A DNA stretch of 64,000 nucleotides, taken from assembly GCF_008704205.1 (NCBI RefSeq), contig NZ_VXLC01000035.1, forward strand, positions 1 through 64,000, read 5' to 3'. Positions 31,678 through 40,712 of the stretch are shown piece by piece. The translations under genes and the position numbers were made by a program. The number at the start of each line of letters is the position of its first letter. The stretch's first letter is position 1. This stretch comes from Nocardia colli (GTDB lineage Bacteria > Actinomycetota > Actinomycetes > Mycobacteriales > Mycobacteriaceae). The notes under the pieces were generated by a model. The model worked only from the letters and a program-made list of their open reading frames with translations. It was not told the DNA's origin and did no database searches.

Positions 31678-32976
31678 CTAGTTCGCTGAACGGCGGCGGA
31701 AGGGTAGGACATTGGCCGGGAGAGCTGATTCGGCTACCGGAATGTCTTGTGGGACAACGGGAACAGTATTCGTCGGCTCCGTCAGGCCGACATCGCCATT
31801 GCAGAGGTGTTTGCTCAGCAGGTGTCCGTCTTCGGTGAGGTTTGTGTGGTCGGGTCGGATGTAGCGTTCGGTGACTCGTGAGTCGGCGTGGCCGGCGATC
31901 TGTTGGAGGCGGTGTAGTGGCACTCCGGCGTCGGCGTACCAGGTGAGTCCGGTGTGGCGCAGGGTGTGGCGCACGAGGTGTTCGTAGCCCAGCCTTGCGA
32001 CGACCTGGTCCCAGTGGGTGCCGTCGCGTAGTCCGGCGGTGGTGATTCGTCCGCCGCGGGGCCCGGTGAACAGTCGTGCGTCGGGGTTGTTCGGGTGGCG
32101 GGCAATGAGTTCGGCGACCAGTGGTCGGATCTGTTCGATGATGGGGACGTAGCGGGCGCGGTTGCCTTTGGTGCCTTTGTCGGTGAGGCCGCCGGGGCCT
32201 GGGGTGGTTTGGCGGCGGACGGTCCAGATCCAGGTGGTGGTGTCGATGTCGCGGACGCGGCAGCCGGAGATTTCGCCGATGCGTGCGGCGGTGCAGGCGG
32301 CGAACATGACGACGTTGCCCCAGCCGCGGTAGTTCTCGTGGGAGGCGGCCACGAGGGCGTCGCACAGCTCGATGAGGGCTTGCCAGTTGGGGAGGGCGAG
32401 TGCTCGTGGGTCGTGGAGTTCGTCTTCGATCTGTTTGTAGAGGGCTTGCCAGCCGTGGACCCGGGCTGGGTTGAGGGTGATGAGGCCGTCGCGTCGGGCT
32501 TGTTCCATGAGGCGGACCAGGACGGCGATGGTGTTCTTGATGGTGGACTTGCTGCAGCCGTCCTCCTCGATCCATTGAACGACGGCCCGGTCGACGATCC
32601 CATTGGTGATAGTCGGCACGAGCAGGTGGCCGAGGGTCGGTTTCACCCGCTTGCGCCAGCCACACAGGTACGGGTCGGTGGTCTTCGGCTCCAGCCCGGA
32701 CAGGGCCAAGGACATGTTGGCTTCGCCGTAGTCGAGCAATGTGACGTTCGCGCGGTTCGGGTCCAGGCCGCGGCGAGCGAACTCCTGCGTCCGGTCGATC
32801 CACGCCTGTGCGAGGTCTTCGGTTTCGAACACCTCGGATTTGGATTCGCGTTGTTTGGTCAGTGGATTGGTCCAGCGCAGCCGGGCGCGGAACGGTTTGC
32901 CGGAGCGGCGGCGTTCGAGCTTCTCGATGTCGACGCTCAGCTTGATCCCGAGAGGGACCTGCACGGCATCAGCCAT
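31678..32976 (-). CDS. int: Tyrosine site-specific recombinase (integrase)
   Basis: 432 residues. The N-terminal part has an Arm-binding-like beta region and a SAM-like core-binding domain (ESKSEVFETEDLAQAWIDRT). The catalytic domain shows the first Arg in AACTAARIGEISGCRVRDID, then HLVRHTLRHTGLTWYADAGV (His-x-x-Arg), LQQIAGHADSRVTERYI with the second His and the nucleophile Tyr. It would integrate the element into the 3' end of the tRNA-Pro gene 780 bases away. GTGGAGGTAGG precedes the ATG at 32976; an excisionase-like gene lies 54 bases upstream. Confidence 0.93.
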   Translation of the reverse strand: MADAVQVPLGIKLSVDIEKLERRRSGKPFRARLRWTNPLTKQRESKSEVFETEDLAQAWIDRTQEFARRGLDPNRANVTLLDYGEANMSLALSGLEPKTTDPYLCGWRKRVKPTLGHLLVPTITNGIVDRAVVQWIEEDGCSKSTIKNTIAVLVRLMEQARRDGLITLNPARVHGWQALYKQIEDELHDPRALALPNWQALIELCDALVAASHENYRGWGNVVMFAACTAARIGEISGCRVRDIDTTTWIWTVRRQTTPGPGGLTDKGTKGNRARYVPIIEQIRPLVAELIARHPNNPDARLFTGPRGGRITTAGLRDGTHWDQVVARLGYEHLVRHTLRHTGLTWYADAGVPLHRLQQIAGHADSRVTERYIRPDHTNLTEDGHLLSKHLCNGDVGLTEPTNTVPVVPQDIPVAESALPANVLPFRRRSAN

Positions 32977-33030
32977 GGTGGCCTACCTCCACCCTGAACC
33001 GTGAAGATCGCGGAGCAGCGTGGGGAGCCC

Positions 33031-33258
33031 TCACGCGGCGGGCGTGATGTGCCGTGCTTCCAAATAGGCTTCGAGATCGCGCTCCGGGTACTTCGCGACG
33101 CGTTCGGATATCCGGACGAATCCCGGCCCCTGGGCCGGACATCCGCGGCGCCACCGCCGCAATGTCGAGATGTCCACGCCGAGGATCTCGGCGACTTCTG
33201 CGGTTGTGTACATGCGCTGGTTCAACAAGCCCAACCGGGCGTGGTCCGAATGCTGCAT
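33031..33258 (-). CDS. xis: Excisionase-like HTH protein
   Basis: 75 residues from the ATG at 33258, which has AAGGGGG upstream; a longer frame from 33345 lacks one. It contains a MerR/Xis-type winged HTH: MYTTAEVAEILGVDISTLRR, then WRRGCPAQGPGFVRI and VAKYPERDLEAYLEARH. Such proteins bend attachment-site DNA and bias the integrase toward excision. It is in the same orientation as and just before int, the usual arrangement in actinobacterial integrative elements. Confidence 0.85.
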   Translation of the reverse strand: MQHSDHARLGLLNQRMYTTAEVAEILGVDISTLRRWRRGCPAQGPGFVRISERVAKYPERDLEAYLEARHITPAA

Positions 33259-33694
33259 GGCGGACCCCCTTGTCCTCGGACCCGACACCGCACCGACACC
33301 GAACGGCAACAACACATTCGGGGAGAGCGTGCGGTCGAGCGTCATCGGATGCCAGCCGTGCTCGGCGATTTCGAAGCGGACCTCGGGGTGCCGGGCTCAC
33401 CGTCACTGACGCGGTAGACCTGCGGGTGATCTGAGATCTGCCGACTGGCACGTCGTCCGGCTCCGCTGCGGCGGGTACCGGGAAACCCCGACAAATGGGG
33501 TGCTGTAGAAGGGTAAGCCCCGGACTCGGCTGCGGGCAACCGTCCAGCAGCTTCGGTGCGACCAGCCGCTGATCACACGCTCCGGGATTGTCATCCCTGC
33601 GTAGAACACACCTACAGGACCGCTCGGCCTGCCAGGAGAACCCGTTGACTATCTCTGTGCCTGCCAGACCCGTTGCGCCCGGGGTTTGCCCCCT

Positions 33695-33714
33695 GGTCCA
33701 CAATTGGTCCACAA
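33695..33714. repeat. Direct repeats next to att (likely integrase arm sites)
   Basis: Two copies of GGTCCACAA on one helical turn (11 bases apart), about 40 bases from the tRNA 3' end on the integrase side. Confidence 0.5.
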
Positions 33715-33717
33715 AAC

Positions 33718-33752
33718 AACTCAGGTCAGAGGCGGAAACCGCCTCTGACCTG
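33718..33752 (-). terminator. Intrinsic terminator of tRNA-Pro
   Basis: CAGGTCAGAGGCGG and its perfect 14-base complement flank AAA (TTT on the transcript). On the minus strand the hairpin is followed by AGTTGTTTTG. It lies immediately after the tRNA 3' end. Confidence 0.85.
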
Positions 33753-33753
33753 G

Positions 33754-33827
33754 TCGGGCTGACAGGATTTGAACCTGCGACCACCTGACCCCCAGTCAGG
33801 TGCGCTACCAAGCTGCGCCACAGCCCG
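33754..33827 (-). tRNA. tRNA-Pro (GGG)
   Basis: The minus strand folds as a full cloverleaf: acceptor CGGGCTG/CAGCCCG, D stem GCGC/GCGC, anticodon stem CCTGA/TCAGG with loop CTGGGGG (anticodon GGG), T stem GCAGG/CCTGT with TTCAAAT loop, discriminator A. The CCA is not encoded. Its 3' end faces the integrase and mobile element, marking it as the insertion site. The gene is intact because integration recreates the tRNA end. Confidence 0.95.
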
Positions 33828-34064
33828 TTCCACGCCCATCGCTGGGCGCTCGAAGAGATTACCTCAGGTAAGGCCGGGGGAGCGAATCGCCTGGTTAACG
33901 GCGTGGCGGTGGGGGTGGGGCGGGTGCTGAATCCTGGTCGGGCGCAGGGAGTGTGACGGGTGTCCGAGTGGGTGGGCCGATTGGCGGCGAGTAGTGGGGG
34001 CATTCCGTCGGTACGAAACGGCCGGGCCTCGCGGGGCCTGGTGGAATGGAAGGAGACGGCGGGT

Positions 34065-34799
34065 ATGAGTCGGGAGCGGCGACTGGTCGAGGCGTTTGTG
34101 CAGTTGGCGGACTCGCTGGTGGAGGACTACGACCTGGTGGACGTGGTGCAGGAGCTGCTGGATCGCGCTGTCGAACTGCTACCCGTCGATACCGCCGCGG
34201 TGTTGCTGGCCGGCGAGGACGGCGAGATGAAGGTGCTGGCGTCGACCAGTGAGGCGACGCGCTGGCTGGAGTTACTACAGATCCAGGTACAGGACGGGCC
34301 GTGTGTGCAGTCGTACCGCAGTAGCCAGCGGGTGATCGTGGAGGATCTGGAGGAGGCGCGGGATCAGTGGCCGGCGTTCGCGAAACAGGCTCTGCTGGAC
34401 GGGTTTCAGTCGGTCTACGCGCTACCGATGCGGTTGCGCACGGACCGGGTCGGTGCGCTGAACCTGTTCAGTACCGGCGAGGAGCATCTGACCGAGGACG
34501 ATTTGCTGGTCGGGCAGGCGCTGGCCGATATCGCGAGTATCGCGATCTTGCAGGCGCGGTTGCTGGCCGATCACAAGTCGGTCAACGGGCAGTTGCACCT
34601 GGCGTTGCAGAGCCGGATCGTGATCGAGCAGGCGAAGGGCATGCTGGCGGCGCACGGCGATCTCGATCCGGAGGCCGCGTTCGACGCGCTGCGCGGCTAT
34701 GCGCGGCAGACCCGCGGGCGGCTGCCGGAGCTTGCCCGGGCCGTGGTCGACCGGGCCGTCGACCCGGGCAAGATCCTGGAAAAGTACCGCCCGCGCTGA
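34065..34799 (+). CDS. GAF-ANTAR regulator
   Basis: 244 residues. Residues about 20-165 are a GAF sensor (ELLDRAVELLPVDTAAVLLA, SYRSSQRVIVEDLEEARDQW, ALPMRLRTDRVGALNLFS). Residues 180-240 are an ANTAR RNA-binding domain (LALQSRIVIEQAKGMLAAHG, FDALRGYARQTRGRLPELAR). ANTAR proteins act by binding two-hexaloop RNAs and preventing termination. AGGAG precedes the ATG at 34065; an upstream frame from 33960 lacks support. It converges on a PAS-ANTAR gene with a 2-base gap. Confidence 0.9.
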   Translation: MSRERRLVEAFVQLADSLVEDYDLVDVVQELLDRAVELLPVDTAAVLLAGEDGEMKVLASTSEATRWLELLQIQVQDGPCVQSYRSSQRVIVEDLEEARDQWPAFAKQALLDGFQSVYALPMRLRTDRVGALNLFSTGEEHLTEDDLLVGQALADIASIAILQARLLADHKSVNGQLHLALQSRIVIEQAKGMLAAHGDLDPEAAFDALRGYARQTRGRLPELARAVVDRAVDPGKILEKYRPR

Positions 34800-34801
34800 G
34801 C

Positions 34802-35551
34802 TCACATGCGCTCGTGCACGGTGAGCAGCAGGTGGTCGAACCGGGTGCGCAGCTCGACCATGGACCCCTCCATCGTGGTGGCCTCGGAGACGAGCTGGGT
34901 GGCGAGCGCGCGCAGCTTCGTCCCGGTCTCCTGGGAACGCCAGGTGAGCACCCGGAGCGCCTGGTCGGCGGTGATCCCGTAGATGAGCATCAGCGCGCCC
35001 TTGGCCTGCTCGATGGCGGCGCGCGCGGAGTACAGCTCGGGGAGCGCGCCGTCGAGGGTCTGCCTGCGGTCTTCTTCGAGCGCGTTGGTGATGTCGACGT
35101 AGTAGCCGGAGGTGCCGATCACCTCGCCGTCGCCGTCGAGCATGTCGTCGCCGACGACGAGGACGTGGTGCATGACCCCTTTGGTGTCGATGATCCGGTG
35201 CCGACTGCAGAACGGCTCGCCGGTCTCGACCGTTCGGGCGATGATGCTCGCGACCTGCTCGCGGTCGTCGGGATGCTTGTGCGACAGCAGCAATTCGGTG
35301 GACGGCTGGACCGTGCCCGGCTCGTAGCCGTGGATGATCGCGACCTCGTCGGACCATTCCCACCGCTGGTCGGCCAGCCAGAAGCGAAAGGTTCCCGCGC
35401 TCTGTGACCTGCCCGCGCCCAGCACTTCCTCGGCGGGACGAACCGTGTCGGGTCCGACGGACCCCGCGGGCACCTGTGCCGTGCCCGGAACCTCGCCGCG
35501 CGTGACCTCCGGAATATCGACAGACTGATCCAACGACCTGCCCCTCTCCAC
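34802..35551 (-). CDS. PAS-ANTAR regulator
   Basis: 249 residues. A PAS domain of the PAS_3 type spans about residues 55-155 (FWLADQRWEWSDEVAIIHGY, HPDDREQVASIIARTVETGE, VIGTSGYYVDIT). The C-terminus is an ANTAR domain (YSARAAIEQAKGALMLIYGI, LTWRSQETGTKLRALATQLV). Ligand unknown; light, redox or small molecules are possible for PAS. It faces the GAF-ANTAR gene tail to tail. Confidence 0.9.
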   Translation of the reverse strand: MERGRSLDQSVDIPEVTRGEVPGTAQVPAGSVGPDTVRPAEEVLGAGRSQSAGTFRFWLADQRWEWSDEVAIIHGYEPGTVQPSTELLLSHKHPDDREQVASIIARTVETGEPFCSRHRIIDTKGVMHHVLVVGDDMLDGDGEVIGTSGYYVDITNALEEDRRQTLDGALPELYSARAAIEQAKGALMLIYGITADQALRVLTWRSQETGTKLRALATQLVSEATTMEGSMVELRTRFDHLLLTVHERM

Positions 35552-35700
35552 CTAAGACCGATGTCAGTATCAATTTCGGTCGGCTGGCGGGGTCTGGGGC
35601 AGCGCGGTCCGGTCGACTAGATTACCTGGGGGTGCCGACAGTTCGCCGGCGAGGCTTATCGACTCCGGCAAAGGGGTTGTGACCTGGTGAAACGGTCGGA

Positions 35701-35982
35701 TCAGACGTACCAGTGGGCGGTGCGCGCGGCGTCGTAGACCCGGTCGAAAATTCGGCCGTGCCGGACCCTTGCGGCGGCGAGCAGTTGCTCCCCGACGCCG
35801 ATCCGGCGCAGACCCGGCCACGCGACGGTGTCGCGGAAGCGGTAGTGCCGCTGCTGGATTCGTCCGATGATGTGCTCGATTCCGGTGTGCATGCGGAGCC
35901 GAGCTGCCCAGGCGGCGGGCAGCGGTGCGGGCAGCCGGTCGATCCGCGCGGTCAGGTTCGGGGTCGAGATCGGTTGTGGCAC
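35701..35982 (-). CDS. Small hypothetical protein
   Basis: 93 residues from the GTG at 35982, with GGAGAACC upstream. Sequence is basic and helical: LTARIDRLPAPLPAAWAARL, GIEHIIGRIQQRHYRFRDTV, LRRIGVGEQLLAAARVRHGR. The family is not recognised. It follows the methyltransferase gene by 13 bases and is probably cotranscribed. Confidence 0.55.
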   Translation of the reverse strand: MPQPISTPNLTARIDRLPAPLPAAWAARLRMHTGIEHIIGRIQQRHYRFRDTVAWPGLRRIGVGEQLLAAARVRHGRIFDRVYDAARTAHWYV

Positions 35983-35995
35983 GGTGGTTCTCCGA

Positions 35996-36646
35996 TCAGG
36001 CGCGGCGGGCGACGGTGAGGACGTCGGGCACGAACGGGGCGGGGAGCGGCCTGCGGACGGCGCGCTGTTCGGTGACCCGGAATCCCGCCTCCTCGACCAG
36101 CAGCCGCATCGCATCGGGCGACGGGAAGTACGCGACGTTCTGAATCGGCGTCGGCTGCAGCAGCTGCGCGAACCGGTGGCGCGGATTGATCAGGACGATC
36201 GCGAGCAGCCCACCGGGAGAAAGGATTCGGTGGAACTCGGCCAGCGCCGCCGGGTGATCGAAGAAATGGAAGGCATGCGTCGAGACGACGGCATCGACCG
36301 CCCCGTCGGGCAGGCCCAGGTCCTCGGCGCGTCGATTGAGCCAATTCACCTCGCCGGAGCGCGTTTTCGCCTGCCGGAGCATGCCGACGGAGGCGTCGCA
36401 GCCGTAGATCACCTCGGGCTGCAGATCCTGCTGAATGCGGGACGCGAGAATCCCTGTGCCGCAACCGACGTCGGCGATCCGCCGGATATCCCCTTGTCGC
36501 AGTTGGCCGATGATCTCGTCCTGCGGCGGCCGGTAGGCGACCCGCTGCACCAGCGGGACGTTGTAGACCCGGGCGAGCCGATTCCATCCGTGGGTGACGA
36601 GGCTGTTGAAGGCGCGGGTCGGGGCGTGCGGCATGGCGGCTGACAT
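35996..36646 (-). CDS. Class I SAM-dependent methyltransferase
   Basis: 216 residues of the Methyltransf_11 type: motif I IADVGCGTGILASRI, acidic loop VIYGCDASVGMLRQAK, motif post I AEDLGLPDGAVDAVVSTHAF and LAEFHRILSPGGLLAIVL. The substrate cannot be predicted. It heads a two-gene unit. A hairpin with a TGTCTGAGACA core lies 32 bases upstream and could be a regulator site. Confidence 0.85.
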   Translation of the reverse strand: MSAAMPHAPTRAFNSLVTHGWNRLARVYNVPLVQRVAYRPPQDEIIGQLRQGDIRRIADVGCGTGILASRIQQDLQPEVIYGCDASVGMLRQAKTRSGEVNWLNRRAEDLGLPDGAVDAVVSTHAFHFFDHPAALAEFHRILSPGGLLAIVLINPRHRFAQLLQPTPIQNVAYFPSPDAMRLLVEEAGFRVTEQRAVRRPLPAPFVPDVLTVARRA

Positions 36647-36677
36647 CGGTGTCCCTTCGGCGTTACTCGACCCTCAG

Positions 36678-36702
36678 CCTAAACTGTCTGAGACAATTTA
36701 GG
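36678..36702 (-). terminator. Hairpin at the end of the MFS gene
   Basis: CCTAAA(C)TGTC-TGA-GACA(A)TTTAGG is nearly perfect and straddles the MFS stop. It may terminate that transcript or be an operator for the methyltransferase gene. Confidence 0.45.
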
Positions 36703-38152
36703 AAGCCTCTGCCGCGTGACTGTTCGTGGCGCTGAGTGGTTTCGCGATGTCCTCCAGTGAACGGCCCTCCGCCTTGACGCCGTACGCCACCTCGACGAGC
36801 CCGGCGGCGAACATCGCGGCGGCGCCGATGGCGAAGGCCAGCGCTATCTTGCCCGCATCGCCGTCGGCGGCCAGCTTCGAGAACACCAGCGGACCGGCCA
36901 CGCCGCCCGCCACGGTCCCGATCGCGTAGAAGAACGCGATGGCCATGGCGCGCGTCTCCATCGGAAAGATCTCGCTCACTGTCAGATACGCCGCGCTGGC
37001 CCCGCAGGAGGCGACGAACAGCACCGCGGTCCAGCACGCGGTCAAGGTCACCGCCGACAGCACTCCCGCCGCGAAAAGCCATGCCGTGCCGAACAATAGG
37101 ATCGCCGAGCCGATGTAGCAGCCGGCGATCATCGGCTTGCGGCCGACGGTGTCGAAGAGCTTGCCGAGCAGCAGCGGTCCGAGGAAGTTGCCGAAGCAGA
37201 TCACGGCGAAGTAGTAGCCGACCCGATCGTCGGCCACGTGGAACGACTTCGACAGGATGAGCGCGTAATTGAAGGTGATGGCGTTGTAGAGGAACGCCTG
37301 CCCGATGAACAGCGAGAGGCCGAGCACGCTGCGCTTCGGATAGTGCTTGGCCATCACCTCGGCGATCTCGCGGAAGCTGATGGTGCGCCGCTGGTGGATC
37401 TCGATCCGTTGATCGGACACGTCTTCCAGCTCGCGGCCGGTGTCGGCGCGGACCTGCGCTTCGATGTCGGCGACGGTCCGCTCGGCGCCGTCCTCGCGCT
37501 CGTGGATGAACATCCAGCGCGGGCTTTCCGGCACATGCCTGCGCACCACCAGGATGATCAGCCCGAACACGGCGCCGAGCGCAAAGGTCAAGCGCCAGCC
37601 GATGTTCGGCGCGAACAGGTCGGTGTTCAACGCGACGATCGACAGCAGCGAACCGCCGACCGCGCCGAGCCAGAACGTCCCGTTGATCACGATGTCGATG
37701 CGCCCGCGATACTTTCGCGGGATCAGCTCGTCGATGGCGGAGTTGATCGCCGCGTACTCGCCGCCGATGCCGAAGCCGGTGAGGAAGCGGAAGATGATGA
37801 ACCACCACATCGAAAACGACAGGGCGGTCATGGCTGTCGCGAACAGGTACACCGCGAGCGTGATCAGGAACAGCTTCTTGCGGCCGAATCTGTCGGTGAG
37901 CCAACCGAAGAACAGCGCGCCGCAACCCGCACCGGCGACGTACATCGCCGCCGCGAGCCCGGAAACCTGTGCGGCAGTGATGCTTATGCCGCTGCCGGGT
38001 TCGGAGAGCCGGCTCGCCACGCTGCCGACGACGGTGACCTCCAGGCCGTCCAGGATCCACACGGACCCGAGCCCGATCACCACCATCCAGTGCCACCGCG
38101 ACCACGGCAAACGATCCAGTCGCGCCGGAATGTCGGTCGATATCGTCTTCAC
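36698..38152 (-). CDS. MFS transporter, sugar-porter/MHS type
   Basis: 484 residues with about 12 membrane segments. Family marks are GWLTDRFGRKKLFLI between TM2 and TM3, FRFLTGFGIGGEYAAINS in TM4, RRHVPESPRWMFIHEREDGA after TM6 and a long cytoplasmic loop between TM6 and TM7. It probably imports an organic acid, aromatic acid or sugar by proton symport; substrate not predictable. The start is GTG at 38152. Confidence 0.87.
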   Translation of the reverse strand: MKTISTDIPARLDRLPWSRWHWMVVIGLGSVWILDGLEVTVVGSVASRLSEPGSGISITAAQVSGLAAAMYVAGAGCGALFFGWLTDRFGRKKLFLITLAVYLFATAMTALSFSMWWFIIFRFLTGFGIGGEYAAINSAIDELIPRKYRGRIDIVINGTFWLGAVGGSLLSIVALNTDLFAPNIGWRLTFALGAVFGLIILVVRRHVPESPRWMFIHEREDGAERTVADIEAQVRADTGRELEDVSDQRIEIHQRRTISFREIAEVMAKHYPKRSVLGLSLFIGQAFLYNAITFNYALILSKSFHVADDRVGYYFAVICFGNFLGPLLLGKLFDTVGRKPMIAGCYIGSAILLFGTAWLFAAGVLSAVTLTACWTAVLFVASCGASAAYLTVSEIFPMETRAMAIAFFYAIGTVAGGVAGPLVFSKLAADGDAGKIALAFAIGAAAMFAAGLVEVAYGVKAEGRSLEDIAKPLSATNSHAAEAS

Positions 38153-38206
38153 AGCCCACCCGCCTTCGGTCAGTGCGGACCGATTACCCGAGGGGCCGGC
38201 AAGTAT

Positions 38207-38827
38207 TCAGAGCAGGGTGAGGGCGCCGGCGGGACCGTCGAGGGTAGCGATCAGTGCCGGTCGCAGGCCTGGTTGGACTGCGATATCGATCGACAGGGCA
38301 CGCAGGCGGGCGGAAATCGTTGTCGGGTCCGGATGGGTGACCTCGAGCGAACGCAGCGTCACCTGCGGCAGGTTCACGGAGGGATGGGTCGTCGAGCCCC
38401 AGTCGATGAGGAACGGAATCACGCCGGTGTGGCTGCCGTCGTTCGACAAGGTCAGTCGCCAATTCAGTACCTGTCCGTCCGGGGTGGCGCGGGACATCTC
38501 GGCGGGGTCGCCCGGGTCGTAGTCGGCCGTGCGGGCCGCGGCGACGGCTCCGTCGATGTCGGTCACCTGCGCCGCCCAGGTCACCAGCCGCGGTTCGGTG
38601 AGCCCATCGAGCCCGAACGGCCGGGGAAGCGCGGGCACCGGCTGGTCGTCGTCCGGACCGATGAGCTCGAGATAGCCGCCGTCTCCGAGACCGAGCAGAA
38701 AGTTGCGCGTCCCTCGACCCACATGCCGTCCACCCGGAACCGGCGCGACGCCGAGCAGTCGCGTCACCGTCGCCACGGCATCCGGTAGATCCGGTGTGGC
38801 AAGCACTAAATGATCCAACCCACTCAC
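38207..38827 (-). CDS. VOC/glyoxalase-like domain protein
   Basis: 206 residues of the Glyoxalase-like (VOC) superfamily: GLDHLVLATPDLPDAVATVT at the N-terminus, then NFLLGLGDGGYLELIGPD and LRSLEVTHPDPTTISARLRA. Members bind metals and catalyse isomerisation, ring cleavage or drug binding. The reaction is not predictable. It stands alone on the minus strand between the MFS and an EthD-like gene. Confidence 0.8.
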   Translation of the reverse strand: MSGLDHLVLATPDLPDAVATVTRLLGVAPVPGGRHVGRGTRNFLLGLGDGGYLELIGPDDDQPVPALPRPFGLDGLTEPRLVTWAAQVTDIDGAVAAARTADYDPGDPAEMSRATPDGQVLNWRLTLSNDGSHTGVIPFLIDWGSTTHPSVNLPQVTLRSLEVTHPDPTTISARLRALSIDIAVQPGLRPALIATLDGPAGALTLL

Positions 38828-38947
38828 CCCGCAAACCCTAGCTATGCGCCGCGGGTGGGCCCCCGATTTCGCGCACCGCGATTTGTGCGCGGCGAGAGTG
38901 GGCTACGCTGCGTCGAAGTAGAACCTGTTACAGAAAGCGGTCGCGCG

Positions 38948-39610
38948 ATGAAGGTGATCTTCGCACTCTGGGATACCGGTGACCTCCTCGCCGAGGATCT
39001 GACCGCCCGGCTGACCGCCGCCGGAGCCCTTGCGGTGCAAGCGAACATCTCCGACGCGGTGGTCGAGAACGCGATGCTGCGACTGACCACGTTCGACGAA
39101 CCGGTGGCCGCGGTGGTCAGCGTGTGGCTCTCGGATCGTCACGAAACAGCCGCTGTCGCTGACCTTCTCGCGTCGGTCGCGAAGCGGGTCGCCGGTTGGC
39201 ACGTCGAAGAGGCGAGACCGATCGAGCCGCCCGCGGTGCCACTTCGCGAGCGCGCACCGGGCCTGGCCAACATCGCATTTCTCCGCCGCCCCGACACCCT
39301 GTCGCACCCCGACTGGCTACACCGCTGGCGCAACGAGCACACCGAGGTCGCCATAGCCACCCAGGCAACCTTCGGCTACATCCAGAACCTCGTCCTCGAA
39401 CCCGTCACCGAAGCCGCCCCCGACATCGCAGCCATCGTCGAAGAACTGTTCCCGATCGAAGCCCTCACCGACCCGCACGCGTTCTACGGCAGCGCCGGCG
39501 ACAACGCCGAACTCACCCGGCGCATCTCGCGATTGATGAAGAGCGTCAACACCTTCGGCGCCGACCGAGACCTCGACGTAGTGCCGACCAGTCGGTATCT
39601 TCTCGCCTGA
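38948..39610 (+). CDS. EthD-domain-like protein
   Basis: 220 residues: MKVIFALWDTGDLLAEDLTA, a LANIAFLRRPDTLSHPDWLH segment with HRWRNEHTEVAI, and QNLVLEPVTEAAPDIAAIVE. The RRPDTLSHPDWLHRWRNEH pattern is the EthD/dimeric alpha-beta barrel signature. Such proteins help in polyketide or ether/alkane degradation or act as small dimeric enzymes; the exact role is unknown. The ATG at 38948 is chosen over an upstream frame on family alignment. Confidence 0.75.
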   Translation: MKVIFALWDTGDLLAEDLTARLTAAGALAVQANISDAVVENAMLRLTTFDEPVAAVVSVWLSDRHETAAVADLLASVAKRVAGWHVEEARPIEPPAVPLRERAPGLANIAFLRRPDTLSHPDWLHRWRNEHTEVAIATQATFGYIQNLVLEPVTEAAPDIAAIVEELFPIEALTDPHAFYGSAGDNAELTRRISRLMKSVNTFGADRDLDVVPTSRYLLA

Positions 39611-39744
39611 CCAACCGTGCGGCGTCGATATGCAGCGCCGAGCGAGCCACCTTGCTGACCGAAAGCTATCAGTCGTGCTGCGACAACTCGGCGACCGTGG
39701 TGCGCAGTGCCGAAGCTGTTACCCGCCGCGACGGCCGCTGGTTG

Positions 39745-40641
39745 TCAGCCGCGCTGCGATAACCCGGCCGTGTCGATCGCCGCCGCCGAGGTCCGCAATG
39801 CCGAGCGGGCAGCGCTCACCGCGGGATGGTCGCCGGTCCCGCGTCGATACGCCAGCAGTGTCCGCCGTTGCGTCGGCAGCGGCGTCAGCGTGACCTCGGG
39901 CGGGCAGGACAGCGCGCCGAGTTCGGGTACGAGCGCCACTCCTTGCCCCGCCGCGACGAGTGCCAGCACCGTGCCGAAGTCATCGGCATGATGACGAATC
40001 CGCGGCGTGAATCCCGCTGCCTGGCAGGCGCGCACGGTCATCGTGTGGCACAACGTATCGGGAGTGCCTGCGATCCAAGAGGTGTCGCGCCAGCTGGCCA
40101 GCGACTCGTCGGAAAGCGCGGCGAGATAAATGGTTTCCTCGAGCAGCGGCTCGGTGTCCAGCGCCGAATCCGGCTCGACGGGCACGTAGTCGTACTCCTG
40201 AACCAGCGCGACATCCAGCGTCTCCGCCCGCAACGCGGCCGGCGCGGTCGCCGGATCCAGTTCGGTGACCATCAATTCGAGCGCGGGATGATCGCGACTC
40301 AACGCGACCAGGGCGGGGGAGAGGATCGTCCGAACGGCAGTCGGGAACGCGCCGATGCGTAGCGTCCCGTTCAGGTCGGCCCGCGTGGTGGCCAGCTCGG
40401 CGGCCGCTTGTTCGAGCACCGCGAGGATCGTCTCCGCGTACTCGACCAGCGTGCGCGCGGCCGGGGTCAACGTGACCCGTCGCCCGGTCCGCTCCAGCAA
40501 CGGCACACCGGCCTCCCGCTCGAGCGCGCTGAGCTGCTGGGATACCGCCGAGGGCGTATAGGCGAGCGCCTCGGCAACCGCCGCGATGGTCTCGCGGTGC
40601 GCCAGCTCGCGCAGCAGCCGCAACTTCCGAATATCGAGCAT
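39745..40641 (-). CDS. LysR-family regulator
   Basis: 298 residues. The N-terminal winged HTH is clear (LRLLRELAHRETIAAVAEAL, YTPSAVSQQLSALEREAG); the substrate-binding region follows (LRIGAFPTAVRTILSPALVA, LVAAGQGVALVPELGALS). It is divergent from a DapA-like aldolase gene with a 71-base gap, so it probably regulates that gene and itself. Effector unknown. Confidence 0.9.
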   Translation of the reverse strand: MLDIRKLRLLRELAHRETIAAVAEALAYTPSAVSQQLSALEREAGVPLLERTGRRVTLTPAARTLVEYAETILAVLEQAAAELATTRADLNGTLRIGAFPTAVRTILSPALVALSRDHPALELMVTELDPATAPAALRAETLDVALVQEYDYVPVEPDSALDTEPLLEETIYLAALSDESLASWRDTSWIAGTPDTLCHTMTVRACQAAGFTPRIRHHADDFGTVLALVAAGQGVALVPELGALSCPPEVTLTPLPTQRRTLLAYRRGTGDHPAVSAARSALRTSAAAIDTAGLSQRG

Positions 40642-40712
40642 CAGTCAATCTTATGCTCGACTGTAGAAACGTGAACTGGACCTAACCGTTCACCGGCGTC
40701 AAGCTCGTATTC

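Larger units (their letters stand above)
33346..33753. other. Attachment-site region between xis and tRNA-Pro
   Basis: About 400 bases without a gene. At its right end are direct repeats GGTCCACAA (33695-33703 and 33706-33714, 11-base spacing), good candidates for integrase arm sites, followed by the tRNA terminator hairpin. The att core probably lies in the adjoining tRNA 3' end; its second copy should be left of the window. Confidence 0.5.

Noticed and set aside
31678..32803. Long overlapping open frames on both strands across the integrase gene
   Set aside because: They have Arg/Pro- or Gly-rich shadow composition and no family signature; the integrase frame explains the region.
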